From Grimontia sedimenti (GTDB lineage Bacteria > Pseudomonadota > Gammaproteobacteria > Enterobacterales > Vibrionaceae): a stretch of DNA of 64,000 nt. Shown in pieces: positions 35,164-43,656 of this stretch. The notes under the pieces are model-generated. The model was given only the letters and a program-made list of their open reading frames with translations. It did no database searches and was not told the DNA's origin. The translations under genes and the position numbers were made by a program. Numbering within the stretch: the first letter of the stretch is position 1; the number at the start of each line of letters is the position of its first letter. The stretch spans positions 1 to 64,000 of the forward strand of contig NZ_JAALDL010000020.1 in the NCBI RefSeq assembly GCF_011045095.1. Reading direction: 5' to 3'.

Positions 35164-35601
35164 AGGGAGCTCCCATTCTTAGGGTCTGTTGACCTTTGGT
35201 GATCATCACTCCCAATGAACCTAGAATAGGCAGATAAATTTCACGATTTTCGTTGAAAATCGGATAACACTCGCACATTTCTTCAATCTGAACACTGATT
35301 CTTACATTTCTTACATCAGACTCTTTTGGTGCTGACATTTACACATTCAAATCATCAAGTTATCGCATTGCCAAACTAGTTTTATCTGCCGAAATATCCT
35401 TAGAACGCGAGCGAATTGACACCAAATAGGTAACAGCACTAAAGAATTTTTGATACAAACTTGTTATGATTAGTTTCATTGCATTCATATTTTTCAGTTA
35501 TTTAAACCAAGAAAGGATATGTAACGTAGTGCAATATCAGCCGGATAAATGATTAGAGCTATATTCATTTATCATGTCATTTAAAATGAGAGGGAACTTC
35601 C
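35164..35601. other. Divergent intergenic region, response regulator / proX
   Basis: No gene seen. It contains the recurring AGGGTCTGTTGACC motif (35181-35194) 18 bp from the regulator start, and tandem CTTACAT repeats at 35301-35316 with a 9-base period, as seen for OmpR-family binding sites (weak). A TTGACA at about 35415 is a possible -35 for proX, though no good -10 follows at ideal spacing. Confidence 0.4.
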
Positions 35602-36594
35602 ATGAAAAAACTTTTAGCCTCGTCCTGCTTGCTGCTTTCAGCTATGCCAATGAGCAGCTTTGCGGCAGAGTGCGGCAAAGTCACCATCGCAGATATGAAC
35701 TGGAACTCCGCAAGCCTCATCGCTAATGTTGACCGCATCATTCTTGCTGAAGGCTACGACTGTGACGCAGAGCTGGTTCCAGGCGACACCATGCCTACCG
35801 GCACTTCAATGATCGAAAAAGGCGAACCAGATATCGCACCTGAATTTTGGAGTAACTCCCTGAAAGCCGCGCTTGATCGCGGTGTTGAGGAAGGCCGACT
35901 CCGTTTCGCGGGTGCCGTACTTTCTGACGGTGGCGAAGAAGGTTTTTGGGTACCTAAGTATCTGGTAGAAAAAGATCCTAGCCTTGGAACTATTGAAGGT
36001 GTGATTGCGAACCGCGAATTGTTTGAACATCCAGAAGATCCATCAAAATCCGCTTTCTATGGCTGCCCTGCTGGCTGGAACTGTCAAATTTCATCTGGCA
36101 ACCTGTTCAATGCAATGGGTCTGGAAGACAAAGGCTTCGAACTGATTGATCCAGGTTCAGGCGCTGGTCTGTCTGGCTCAATCGCGAAAGCTTACGAGCG
36201 TGGAGAAGGCTGGTTTGGTTACTACTGGGCACCAACGGCGGTTCTGGGTAAGTACGAAATGGTGAAAGTTGACTTCGGATCAGGCATTGACGAAGACCAC
36301 TTTAAAACCTGTACTACCAATGCAGACTGTCTCGAGCCAAAAGTGACCATGTACCCGCCATCAGCGGTAGACACGGTGATCACCGAGAGCTTTGCACAGA
36401 ACTCCCCAGAAGCGGTTAGTTACCTCTCCAACCGTTCATTCACCAACGCACAGCTAAATAGCCTGCTTGCATGGATGGAAGAGAATCAGGCTGACGGTGA
36501 AATCGCTGCCCTGTACTTCCTTGAAAACCATGAAGACATCTGGGGCGCATGGGTAACACCTGAAGTGGCAAAGAAAATCAAATCTTCACTGTAA
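35602..36594 (+). CDS. proX: Glycine betaine ABC transporter substrate-binding protein
   Basis: A 330-residue OpuAC/ProX-type periplasmic binding protein for glycine betaine, proline betaine or choline. A signal peptide (MKKLLASSCLLLSAMPMSSF, cleavage after FAA) leads into KVTIADMNWNSASLIANVD. Trp and Tyr residues such as those in PEFWSNS, GWFGYYWAP and GAWVTPEV suit cation-pi binding of a quaternary amine. The four paired Cys (CPAGWNC, CTTNADC) suggest disulfides. It has its own strong terminator before proW, consistent with excess binding protein. Confidence 0.88.
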   Translation: MKKLLASSCLLLSAMPMSSFAAECGKVTIADMNWNSASLIANVDRIILAEGYDCDAELVPGDTMPTGTSMIEKGEPDIAPEFWSNSLKAALDRGVEEGRLRFAGAVLSDGGEEGFWVPKYLVEKDPSLGTIEGVIANRELFEHPEDPSKSAFYGCPAGWNCQISSGNLFNAMGLEDKGFELIDPGSGAGLSGSIAKAYERGEGWFGYYWAPTAVLGKYEMVKVDFGSGIDEDHFKTCTTNADCLEPKVTMYPPSAVDTVITESFAQNSPEAVSYLSNRSFTNAQLNSLLAWMEENQADGEIAALYFLENHEDIWGAWVTPEVAKKIKSSL

Positions 36595-36608
36595 TCGCAC
36601 CACACTGT

Positions 36609-36639
36609 TTGCGGGCTGCTTTTTCAGCCCGCAATTTTT
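36609..36639 (+). terminator. Terminator/attenuator between proX and proW
   Basis: Perfect 10-base stem TTGCGGGCTG / CAGCCCGCAA with a 6-base loop and TTTTT. It may partially attenuate transcription into proWV. Confidence 0.85.
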
Positions 36640-36761
36640 AGCGACAACCTAATCTATAAATGCGACGTATCTTTTGGCTCTCTATGTACGTCCGCACTTA
36701 CCCACTGACGATGGGTATATAGTTTCTAATATTCTAAAGACGCAGAGGACGCTGTACTGTT

Positions 36762-37661
36762 ATGGCAGACAATTCTTGGCTGACAGAATTTCCGGAGATG
36801 TCACGCTCCGATCTTCTGACGATTCGTAAAACACTTGATGGCGCCTATCGCGAATTTTCGCGGAACTATGGTGAAACCATCGAATCTTTCTTCGACCCGC
36901 TGCTCCAATTTCTCATCTGGTTCGAAAAACTGCTTCTCGGCACCCCTTGGTGGCTGATGATCGCTATTCTCGCGGGTGTTTCTTATATGGCCAGCCGTTC
37001 CTGGAAGCTCGGTGTTGCTGTTATTTTTTCTTTCCTCGCTATCGGTTATTTCGGCATGTGGGAAGACACCATGCGCACAATGAGCATCATATTAGTGTGT
37101 ACCATGCTCGCCATATTCCTTGGCATCCCTATCGGTATCGCGATGGCTCGCTCAAACCGCGTGCAATCCATGGTCACACCGCTGCTTGATGTCATGCAGA
37201 CCATGCCAGCCTTCGTTTATCTGATCCCTGTCGTGATGTTGCTGGGCATCGGTAAAATCCCTGGCGTAATTGCGGTGGTTATCTACGCCATTCCACCAGT
37301 TATACGCCTGACCAACCTCGGTATTCGGTTGGTCGACAAAGAGGTGCTTGAGGCCGCCACAGCATACGGTGCAAGCCCAATGCAGCGCCTGTTTGGTGTT
37401 CAGTTACCGCTGGCGATGCCAACCATCATGGCGGGTATCAACCAAACCATCATGATGGCACTGGCTATGGTAGTTATCGCTTCAATGATCGGTGTGAAAG
37501 GCCTAGGCCAACCTGTACTGAAGTCGATCACTAACCAATACTTCACCTTAGGTCTGATTAACGGCCTCGCGATTGTCGCACTGGCAATCATCTTCGACCG
37601 CGTATCTCAAAGCTACGCAAAACGTTCACAGCAGCACCTGAGCGGAGGCCACAATGAGTAA
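36762..37661 (+). CDS. proW: Glycine betaine ABC transporter permease
   Basis: A 299-residue inner-membrane permease. An N-terminal cytoplasmic segment of about 50 residues precedes five to six transmembrane helices. The coupling motif region EAATAYGASPMQRLFGVQLPLAMPTIMAGINQ is split across the EAA loop typical of ProW/OpuAB. Its last 8 bases overlap proV. Confidence 0.93.
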   Translation: MADNSWLTEFPEMSRSDLLTIRKTLDGAYREFSRNYGETIESFFDPLLQFLIWFEKLLLGTPWWLMIAILAGVSYMASRSWKLGVAVIFSFLAIGYFGMWEDTMRTMSIILVCTMLAIFLGIPIGIAMARSNRVQSMVTPLLDVMQTMPAFVYLIPVVMLLGIGKIPGVIAVVIYAIPPVIRLTNLGIRLVDKEVLEAATAYGASPMQRLFGVQLPLAMPTIMAGINQTIMMALAMVVIASMIGVKGLGQPVLKSITNQYFTLGLINGLAIVALAIIFDRVSQSYAKRSQQHLSGGHNE

Positions 37662-38910
37662 CACTGAAAACAGCACACCGCTGATCCAGATTAAAGGCCT
37701 CTACAAGATCTTCGGCAACAATCCTCAAAAGGTGTTGCCGGATGTGAAAGCCGGTAAATCCAAAGACGATATTCTGGCAGACACTGGCCATACGGTAGGT
37801 CTTCAGGACATCAATCTGGACATCGCACGCGGTGAAATCTTCGTAATTATGGGCCTTTCCGGATCGGGTAAATCCACTATGATCCGCCACTTCAACCGTT
37901 TGATTGAGCCAACTGAAGGCCAGATCATCGTTGAAGGTGAAGACGTGATGAAGCTGGATGAGAAAGGCCTTCAGAATTTCCGCCGTCATAAAATGTCGAT
38001 GGTTTTCCAACGCTTTGGTTTGATGCCTCACCGCACAGTGCTGCAAAACGTCGCTTACGGCTTGCAGGTGCAAGGTGTCGACAAGGCTGAACGAGAGAAG
38101 AAAGCGACTGATTGGCTTGATACTGTTGGTTTGGGTGGGTACGAACAGCAGTATCCGTCTCAACTGTCCGGTGGTCAGCAACAACGTGTGGGCCTGGCCC
38201 GCGCACTGTGTACTGATGCTGAAATCCTGCTGATGGATGAAGCTTTCTCCGCACTCGACCCCCTGATTCGAAGTGAAATGCAGGATCAGTTGATTGGCCT
38301 TCAGGAAAAGCTCCACAAGACCATTATCTTCATCACCCATGACTTGGATGAAGCACTTCGTTTGGGCGACCGCATTGCCATCCTGCGTGATGGTAAACTT
38401 GTTCAGCAAGGGCGTCCGGTCGATATCCTGCTCAACCCTGCTGACGACTATGTCGAAGCATTCGTTAAAGACGTCAACCGAGCACGTGCACTCACGGTAG
38501 ATACGGTGATGCAACCGCAAAGTCTGCGTATTAGCTCTGAAACTATTGGTGAAGCGCTGGCTGAAATGCGCAAGGCCAAAGCGGAACACGGTTATTACGT
38601 GAATGATGACGGTTACCAAGGTGCTCTGAGCATGGAGAAACTGGAATCGGTAGATTCAGCCCGCCACGGTGACGCTATTGATGAAGCCGTTCTTGAAGAG
38701 GTGCCAGGCATCCAGAGTGATGCACTGATTGAAGCAGTGATCCCAGACACGCTGGAACATGAGCTTCCATTGCCAGTACTGGATCAGGATGGCGAAATTC
38801 AAGGCGAGCTATCAAGAGCGAGTTTGGTCGAAGTACTTTCCGATCAATCGGCAAGTCACTCGGAGGATAGCGACGCGGAAGCAAAAAAGCCTGAGGCGGC
38901 ATCCGCCTAA
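37654..38910 (+). CDS. proV: Glycine betaine ABC transporter ATPase
   Basis: A 418-residue ATPase for betaine uptake. It contains Walker A GLSGSGKST (about 69-77), signature LSGGQQQRVGLARAL, Walker B ILLMDEAFSALDP and the H-loop ITHDLDEAL. The C-terminal part (about 270-395) is CBS-domain-like and may sense ionic strength; it ends in an acidic Ser/Glu-rich tail. It overlaps proW by 8 bp. A 343-residue antisense frame (37588-38619) is a shadow. Confidence 0.93.
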   Translation: MSNTENSTPLIQIKGLYKIFGNNPQKVLPDVKAGKSKDDILADTGHTVGLQDINLDIARGEIFVIMGLSGSGKSTMIRHFNRLIEPTEGQIIVEGEDVMKLDEKGLQNFRRHKMSMVFQRFGLMPHRTVLQNVAYGLQVQGVDKAEREKKATDWLDTVGLGGYEQQYPSQLSGGQQQRVGLARALCTDAEILLMDEAFSALDPLIRSEMQDQLIGLQEKLHKTIIFITHDLDEALRLGDRIAILRDGKLVQQGRPVDILLNPADDYVEAFVKDVNRARALTVDTVMQPQSLRISSETIGEALAEMRKAKAEHGYYVNDDGYQGALSMEKLESVDSARHGDAIDEAVLEEVPGIQSDALIEAVIPDTLEHELPLPVLDQDGEIQGELSRASLVEVLSDQSASHSEDSDAEAKKPEAASA

Positions 38911-38930
38911 CTTATTCTCTTTCCCACCTA

Positions 38931-38961
38931 AAAAGCGCTTCAATTTGAAGCGCTTTTTTTA
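38931..38961 (+). terminator. Terminator after proV
   Basis: Long stem AAAAGCGCTTC / GAAGCGCTTTT with T tail, 20 bp after the proV stop. Confidence 0.88.
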
Positions 38962-39055
38962 TTCCAGCACGTGTCTACTATTCAACATATCAACCTCTGT
39001 CCCACGTCAGACTTCGCTATACTAGAAGAATATTTATCATTCCTGAGACGGTATC

Positions 39056-40102
39056 GTGTTCGCAACCAATAGCAAAAGCTCATACGCACACAGCGCCTTC
39101 GGCCTAAAGCTAGCGACGATAAACCTGTTCAACTTTATCGAGCCACCGGGCGCATTTTACGAATTCAGCAATATTTACAGCGAAGACCAATGGCGTCAGA
39201 AGCGTGCTTGGCTGAATCGTTATATTGGCAGTTACCAACCTGACATCATTGCCTTTCAGGAAGTCTTCAGTGCGTCTGCGCTCAAAGCGCTGCTAGAACC
39301 TCTGGGCTATCGCTTCTTTTCAGTGGTGGATGAGCCAGAACCGCTTGAAGATTACATCTACAAAAGTCCCGTTGTGTGTCTGGCATCCCGTTATCCGATC
39401 CTGAGTGCCCTTCCCCTTCAAGCAGACCCAGAAGTATCTCAACGTATGGGGATCCAACAGGATTTCGAATACAGCCGTTTGCCTCTGTTTGCGACCTTGG
39501 AGCTGCCATCTCTTGGTCAGACCGATATATACGTCGTTCACCTGAAGTCTAAGCGTCCAATCATGGAAGACACGGCGGATGAGGGTGAATCGAAAAAGCT
39601 CGCTCAATCCATGCAGGCGGAAATGACAGGCTCATGGGCATCCGCGATTCAGCGTGGCTCAGAAGCCTGTCACTTGATGAACAGCATCATCGAGCGCCGA
39701 TCTCACACCAATAATCCTGCGATTTTGATGGGCGATTTCAACGATGACCTCCGTTCAGAAGTGCTGCGCGCCTTCCACGTTTCCGGTTTGCGTTCCATCA
39801 CGGATGACATGGCCGACATGCCTCTCTCACACTACCAACTTCACGACAGTTGGGACTTGTACGTAAAAAGTACCGGAGAGACAGGGTTAGAGCGTCCTCC
39901 AACCCATTACTTCCACGCCAAAGGATCGGTGCTGGATTACATTTTGCTTTCCAGTGAATTCAACAGTGGTGATCCCGCAAGCATCGCTGAAGTCGGTGAT
40001 TTTCACTGCGAAGACACCCATCTGGTGAACCCCAAGTTCGATCAGGATACTTACAGCAGTGACCACGCCATTGTCAGCGTCACTATCTCTCTTCGCCAGT
40101 AG
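39056..40102 (+). CDS. Endonuclease/exonuclease/phosphatase (EEP) family protein
   Basis: A 348-residue EEP-fold hydrolase. Order of motifs: LATINLFNF (N-terminal Asn), DIIAFQEVF (metal-binding Glu), VVHLKSKRP, ILMGDFNDD (Asp-x-Asn) and C-terminal SSDHAIVSV (catalytic His). Substrate may be nucleic acid, phospholipid or another phosphodiester; it cannot be told from sequence. No clear signal peptide. Start is GTG at 39056. Probably monocistronic. Confidence 0.85.
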   Translation: MFATNSKSSYAHSAFGLKLATINLFNFIEPPGAFYEFSNIYSEDQWRQKRAWLNRYIGSYQPDIIAFQEVFSASALKALLEPLGYRFFSVVDEPEPLEDYIYKSPVVCLASRYPILSALPLQADPEVSQRMGIQQDFEYSRLPLFATLELPSLGQTDIYVVHLKSKRPIMEDTADEGESKKLAQSMQAEMTGSWASAIQRGSEACHLMNSIIERRSHTNNPAILMGDFNDDLRSEVLRAFHVSGLRSITDDMADMPLSHYQLHDSWDLYVKSTGETGLERPPTHYFHAKGSVLDYILLSSEFNSGDPASIAEVGDFHCEDTHLVNPKFDQDTYSSDHAIVSVTISLRQ

Positions 40103-40251
40103 CTTTTTCAAACTCTACCCTAGACCGTGCTTTACTTCAGGAGGGCGCAGTTTCTCACTTCAAATCCGCCATGATTTCTCGCGAAAATCATCATCTTGAT
40201 TAAGCTTATAAGAATGTCTCGTTGTCGATACTGCATTTAAAGGAGCTCGTA

Positions 40252-41025
40252 ATGACTTCTCTATTCGCTAGGAAACTGGCCTGCGTTTTTGCCTTTACAC
40301 TCGCTGCCTTTATCGCCCTTCCCAGCACAGCTAACACACACGGCGACAAAGAAATTATTCTAGTGAGTGAGGCTTGGGAGGATGCGACAGAAAAAGACGG
40401 CTCTGGCCTATATTTCGAGATCATGCGCCGCGTTTTCGAGCCGCTTGGTTACAGCATCAAAACCATCACCACCACCTACTCTCGCAGTATCTACCTCGTG
40501 CAAACAAAAAGAATGGACGCCTTTCTAGGGTCTTATATCGATGAGCAAGAACAGGTCCTCTACCCCTACTGGCATTTTGATGCCGAACAAGTCTCAGCTG
40601 CCTACAAAGCTTCGGTGATACCGGCCTGGAAAGGCGAAGAAACGCTGGAAAATAGAACGGTCGGCTGGGTAAAGGGCTATGACTACAATGATTACATCGA
40701 CACCAAATTTACCATCCACGAAGTCAAATCCCGGCGTCAAGGTCTTTCAATGGTTTATTCAGACAGACTGGATGTCTTACTGGATGCGAGAGAAGAACTG
40801 ATTGAAGAGTTTGAACTTGGCTATTTGAATCGTGATGAGTTTGAGATGGCCAACATCATGGATCTCAAGCTCTATCCAGGGTTTGCCGACACAGAGAAAG
40901 GTCAGGAATTACGCCGGATATATGATGAGCGTTTCGAAGAGCTACTGAACAAGGGCGAGATAAAAAGGCTCTACGATGAATATGAATGGGAGTACTTTCC
41001 GTTTTCCGTCAATCCATCGCCATAG
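40252..41025 (+). CDS. Periplasmic amino-acid-binding-like (SBP_bac_3) protein
   Basis: About 257 residues with a signal peptide (MTSLFARKLACVFAFTLAAF, cleavage after TAN or STA) and a type II binding-protein fold: EIILVSEAWEDATEKDGSGLYFEIMRRVFEPLGY, interrupted here by two strands, then a C-terminal GQELRRIYDERFEELLNKGEIKRLY helix pair. Orphan SBP_bac_3 proteins of this size near sensory genes often act in sensing rather than transport. The start is 40252, preceded by AAAGGAGC; 40222 lacks this. Confidence 0.78.
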   Translation: MTSLFARKLACVFAFTLAAFIALPSTANTHGDKEIILVSEAWEDATEKDGSGLYFEIMRRVFEPLGYSIKTITTTYSRSIYLVQTKRMDAFLGSYIDEQEQVLYPYWHFDAEQVSAAYKASVIPAWKGEETLENRTVGWVKGYDYNDYIDTKFTIHEVKSRRQGLSMVYSDRLDVLLDAREELIEEFELGYLNRDEFEMANIMDLKLYPGFADTEKGQELRRIYDERFEELLNKGEIKRLYDEYEWEYFPFSVNPSP

Positions 41026-41052
41026 GGGCTGCTGACCCTAACTAGACATCAA

Positions 41053-41079
41053 AAAACGCCGCCCACTGGGCGGCGTTTT
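41053..41079. terminator. Bidirectional terminator
   Basis: Perfect 12-base stem AAAACGCCGCCC / GGGCGGCGTTTT with an ACT loop between convergent genes. Confidence 0.9.
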
Positions 41080-41094
41080 AGTGTTCATTGGTGT

Positions 41095-41361
41095 CTATCG
41101 GTTATTGGTGACGTCTTGGTAATCACCATCAATCGTCTGCCCTTGGTGGCGTTGTTTAGGGCCGAACGGCGTTTCACGTGTTTCGCTATATGCCTGCTCA
41201 AACTGAGCAGCTTGTTGCTCTTGCGCTTTGCGCAGTTTCTTCATGACGAATGGTTTTGCAATTAATGCGCTCACTGAGATCAGAAGGCCAAATACTGCTG
41301 CAAACACCAAAGTAAAGAAGCCAAGAATAAGGGTAACCACACCGGTCAGGATTTGTCTCAT
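41095..41361 (-). CDS. Small single-helix membrane protein
   Basis: About 88 residues. One or two hydrophobic helices (about 3-36, GVVTLILGFFTLVFAAVFGL) precede a charged Gln-rich cytoplasmic tail. The start MRQILTG at 41361 is chosen over 41403 because the extra residues are polar and unlike a coding start. No family recognised; likely inner membrane. Confidence 0.65.
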   Translation of the reverse strand: MRQILTGVVTLILGFFTLVFAAVFGLLISVSALIAKPFVMKKLRKAQEQQAAQFEQAYSETRETPFGPKQRHQGQTIDGDYQDVTNNR

Positions 41362-41453
41362 AGTAATTTCCCGTGGATTAAAATCGTGTTGGCTTCGTAT
41401 CACTCCTCCCTAACATGCGGCTTAAGGGGTGAAATATCAAGGGGCCTTTACAT

Positions 41454-42233
41454 TTATTTACTGACCAGGTTGTTTATCTGGTCCACCAACAGCGGCACAT
41501 TTTCCCACAAAATGAAGTGTCCTTCATCTGGCATCATTTTTAATTCTGCCTCTGGCAGTTTTGCCTTCGCAAATAGCGAATTGCCGGGATCGGCCAAATC
41601 ATCTTCCGCCCCATGCACCAAAACAACCGGCATGTTAAGTGGCGACCAGTCTTTCGCTGCTAACTTTTCCAACTCTTTATCCAATACCATCATTTCTCGG
41701 TTCGACTTGAGCAAATCGTCCGGCAGTATCCAGTTCGCCACCAGGGTGTTTGTTAAGTGGTTATACCATTTAGGGGATTCCAATTGCGGATCAAACGCCG
41801 ATGCGATCAACAACAAGCCATTCACACTGTCTGGTGATAACAAGGCCAGTTGCAACGCTATAGGCCCGCCTAAAGAATGGCCTACCACCCAGTTTTCTTT
41901 GCCATCCTCTAGCAATCCCATCAGCGCTTCCGCTTGTCTCTGAATGGACGTTTCTACCGGACGACCAGACTCACCAAAACCGGGGCGATCAACCGAAACA
42001 AGTTCCAGATGCTGTAATGCGGGGTGTGACAAGTAGTCGTCATACGCTTCTTTGCTTCCCGGTGAACCATGAATAAACACCACTCGACTTTCAGCATTGG
42101 GACTACCCGACACTTTTATCGAAGCGTCAGCGATGTTTGACGCACCAACTTCAATTTTCTCTGCCGTTGCAACGCCTGGGGAAGCCACAAACATTAGAAT
42201 AAGAAAGGCATTGAGTAACGGCTTTTTCACCAT
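41454..42233 (-). CDS. Secreted alpha/beta-hydrolase
   Basis: About 259 residues with a signal peptide (MVKKPLLNAFLILMFVASPG, cleavage after ATA). The alpha/beta-hydrolase core has HGSPGSKEAYDDYL (oxyanion region), VDRPGFGES, nucleophile elbow GHSLGG, and late VLVHGAEDDLADP plus PDEGHF giving the Asp and His. Substrate unknown (esterase or lipase-like). The frame stays open upstream to 42395 only because it reads through the repeat element at 42291-42461; the signal peptide fixes the start. Confidence 0.85.
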   Translation of the reverse strand: MVKKPLLNAFLILMFVASPGVATAEKIEVGASNIADASIKVSGSPNAESRVVFIHGSPGSKEAYDDYLSHPALQHLELVSVDRPGFGESGRPVETSIQRQAEALMGLLEDGKENWVVGHSLGGPIALQLALLSPDSVNGLLLIASAFDPQLESPKWYNHLTNTLVANWILPDDLLKSNREMMVLDKELEKLAAKDWSPLNMPVVLVHGAEDDLADPGNSLFAKAKLPEAELKMMPDEGHFILWENVPLLVDQINNLVSK

Positions 42234-42290
42234 GGTAGAAATACTCCTTGTTACACGATAGCCGGATTCGACTATCATCCGTTTTCGTTG

Positions 42291-42461
42291 TATACCCAAA
42301 CAACCTGAAAATGCAGGATTCAGCGAGATTGACTGGTGTTGTGATCGCGGCGTTCCTTTGCCGGTGTAGTCACCTCCATCAAAAAGGAACAACAAAGAGC
42401 ACGACGTCAGTCAACTCGCCCGAAGGGAGGGCCTCAAGCATCTTCAGGTCGTTTGGGTATA
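42291..42461. repeat. Inverted-repeat element, copy A (171 bp)
   Basis: Starts TATACCCAAAC-AA-CCTGAAAATGC and ends GCATCTTCAGG-TC-GTTTGGGTATA, giving near-complementary 24-base ends. The interior has further complementary blocks (GTTCCTTTG with CAAAAAGGAAC; TTGACTGGTGTTGTG with CACGACGTCAGTCAA), so the transcript would fold into a long hairpin. It shares most of its sequence with 56908-57173. No ORF of its own; MITE-like. Confidence 0.85.
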
Positions 42462-42643
42462 GACCGCTTCAATCCGTTTTTTTCTCCAACCTCGACCTTC
42501 TTTGCGTCCAGTTTTCGGTATTAAAAACAAGACTTCGCTGACCTTTTCACTTCCTCATGTGCAGATAGTTACTTATGAGACAGCTTGAGAACACACTGTG
42601 AAGGTAGGCTGTCTATTCCCATGTCAATAAGAGGAAGTATGAC

Positions 42644-42937
42644 ATGCAAACTCACAAAAAAATCATTATGGCTCTCAAGGCCACATTGCTCATGGTCGCA
42701 GCAACCAGTTTGATCGGCTGCTCAACATCACGCCATGAGCAACTAGCAGATTTAGGCTTCAGTACGCCATATATGGAAGGCTATGACGACGGGTGCCACA
42801 GCAAAGTCACAGCGGCACGAACCAACAAAGACGGCTACCGCCAGGACCCTGAGCGTATGTTCAAAGAGCCACGCTATGCCAACGGCTGGAATGATGGTTA
42901 TGAGCAGTGCTTCGTTGCCAATAAAGAATTTTATTAA
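42644..42937 (+). CDS. Small lipoprotein
   Basis: A 97-residue protein with lipobox LIGC (Cys near residue 27) after MALKATLLMVAATS. The mature part has the GYDDGC and GWNDGYEQC repeats, a tandem Gly-Trp/Tyr-Asp-Asp-Gly-Tyr-type motif seen in small envelope proteins. Family not recognised. A terminator follows. Confidence 0.75.
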   Translation: MQTHKKIIMALKATLLMVAATSLIGCSTSRHEQLADLGFSTPYMEGYDDGCHSKVTAARTNKDGYRQDPERMFKEPRYANGWNDGYEQCFVANKEFY

Positions 42938-42962
42938 TACGTAATCCCGCTTTCTAGGCAAA

Positions 42963-42990
42963 AAAAATCCTGCTATTAAGCAGGATTTTT
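42963..42990 (+). terminator. Terminator after the small lipoprotein gene
   Basis: Perfect 12-base stem AAAAATCCTGCT / AGCAGGATTTTT with ATTA loop. Confidence 0.88.
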
Positions 42991-43012
42991 GTTTTCTGTC
43001 TGACCCGGATTA

Positions 43013-43330
43013 TTAATCGTGATCACGAGGGAGCAACACGCGCTTCTGCACTTCTTCGCCGTTTGAAAGTTTGGCGGTAAAGACTGCACTGCGGCTATAT
43101 GGCTCATCAGAAATAACAAAGACGAGGCCATTTTCAGGCGTTACATACTCACCCGAAGCGCCTTTCAATATCACCGTCGCCCCTTCAACAGGTTCGCCGT
43201 TTTGCAGCACTTTCACCCATGCACCTTGTCCCGCAGCGACCACTCTCATACTGACATCATCGTTCATCATCCCTGCGCTCGCAGCAGATGAAACAGCAAA
43301 CAGGCTTAACGCAATCATTGTTTTTTTCAT
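43013..43330 (-). CDS. Small secreted beta-sandwich-like protein
   Basis: About 105 residues with a signal peptide (MKKTMIALSLFAVSSAASAG). The mature part, with GEPVEGATVILKG followed by a proline and paired strands ending VQKRVLLPRDHD, resembles a single Ig/carboxypeptidase-regulatory-like domain. Function unknown. The start is placed at 43330; the longer ORF adds nine residues before the signal. Confidence 0.72.
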   Translation of the reverse strand: MKKTMIALSLFAVSSAASAGMMNDDVSMRVVAAGQGAWVKVLQNGEPVEGATVILKGASGEYVTPENGLVFVISDEPYSRSAVFTAKLSNGEEVQKRVLLPRDHD

Positions 43331-43656
43331 GATGACCTCTCCGTCATTTCTTTTCACACGTCACTCAACCTAAAGATAGAACTGCATCCCACATTAAGCC
43401 AGATGACAGATTCGAAAAACTCCAACAAAAATTTCGATATTTAAAGCACATACGTCATACACGAAACTTCATCTCATCCCGACTTTTCCTCATTCGGCAT
43501 CCGATAGGCGTGAATAGAATCGCAGCGAAAATGTGATGTGTAATATTTTTGCAACATTTTCCGTGAAGTTAGCCAGAGCTGTCCTATATTTAAGACAACT
43601 TATATAGGCCATTTCACCCATATCGAGCTGGAACGAGAAAAAAGACAGGAGAAATC
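43331..43656. other. Divergent intergenic region before the chemoreceptor gene
   Basis: No gene seen. A loose inverted repeat CCTATAT / ATATAGG (about 43582-43607) lies about 50 bp before the chemoreceptor ATG. A GGAGA ribosome site is clear. I could not place a sigma-28 promoter. Confidence 0.4.

Noticed and set aside
37588-38619. 343-residue minus-strand ORF opposite proV
   Set aside because: proV has full ABC motifs and operon context; the antisense frame is a codon-bias shadow.
42234-42395. Upstream extension of the alpha/beta-hydrolase ORF
   Set aside because: It reads through the inverted-repeat element; the signal peptide at 42233 marks the real start.
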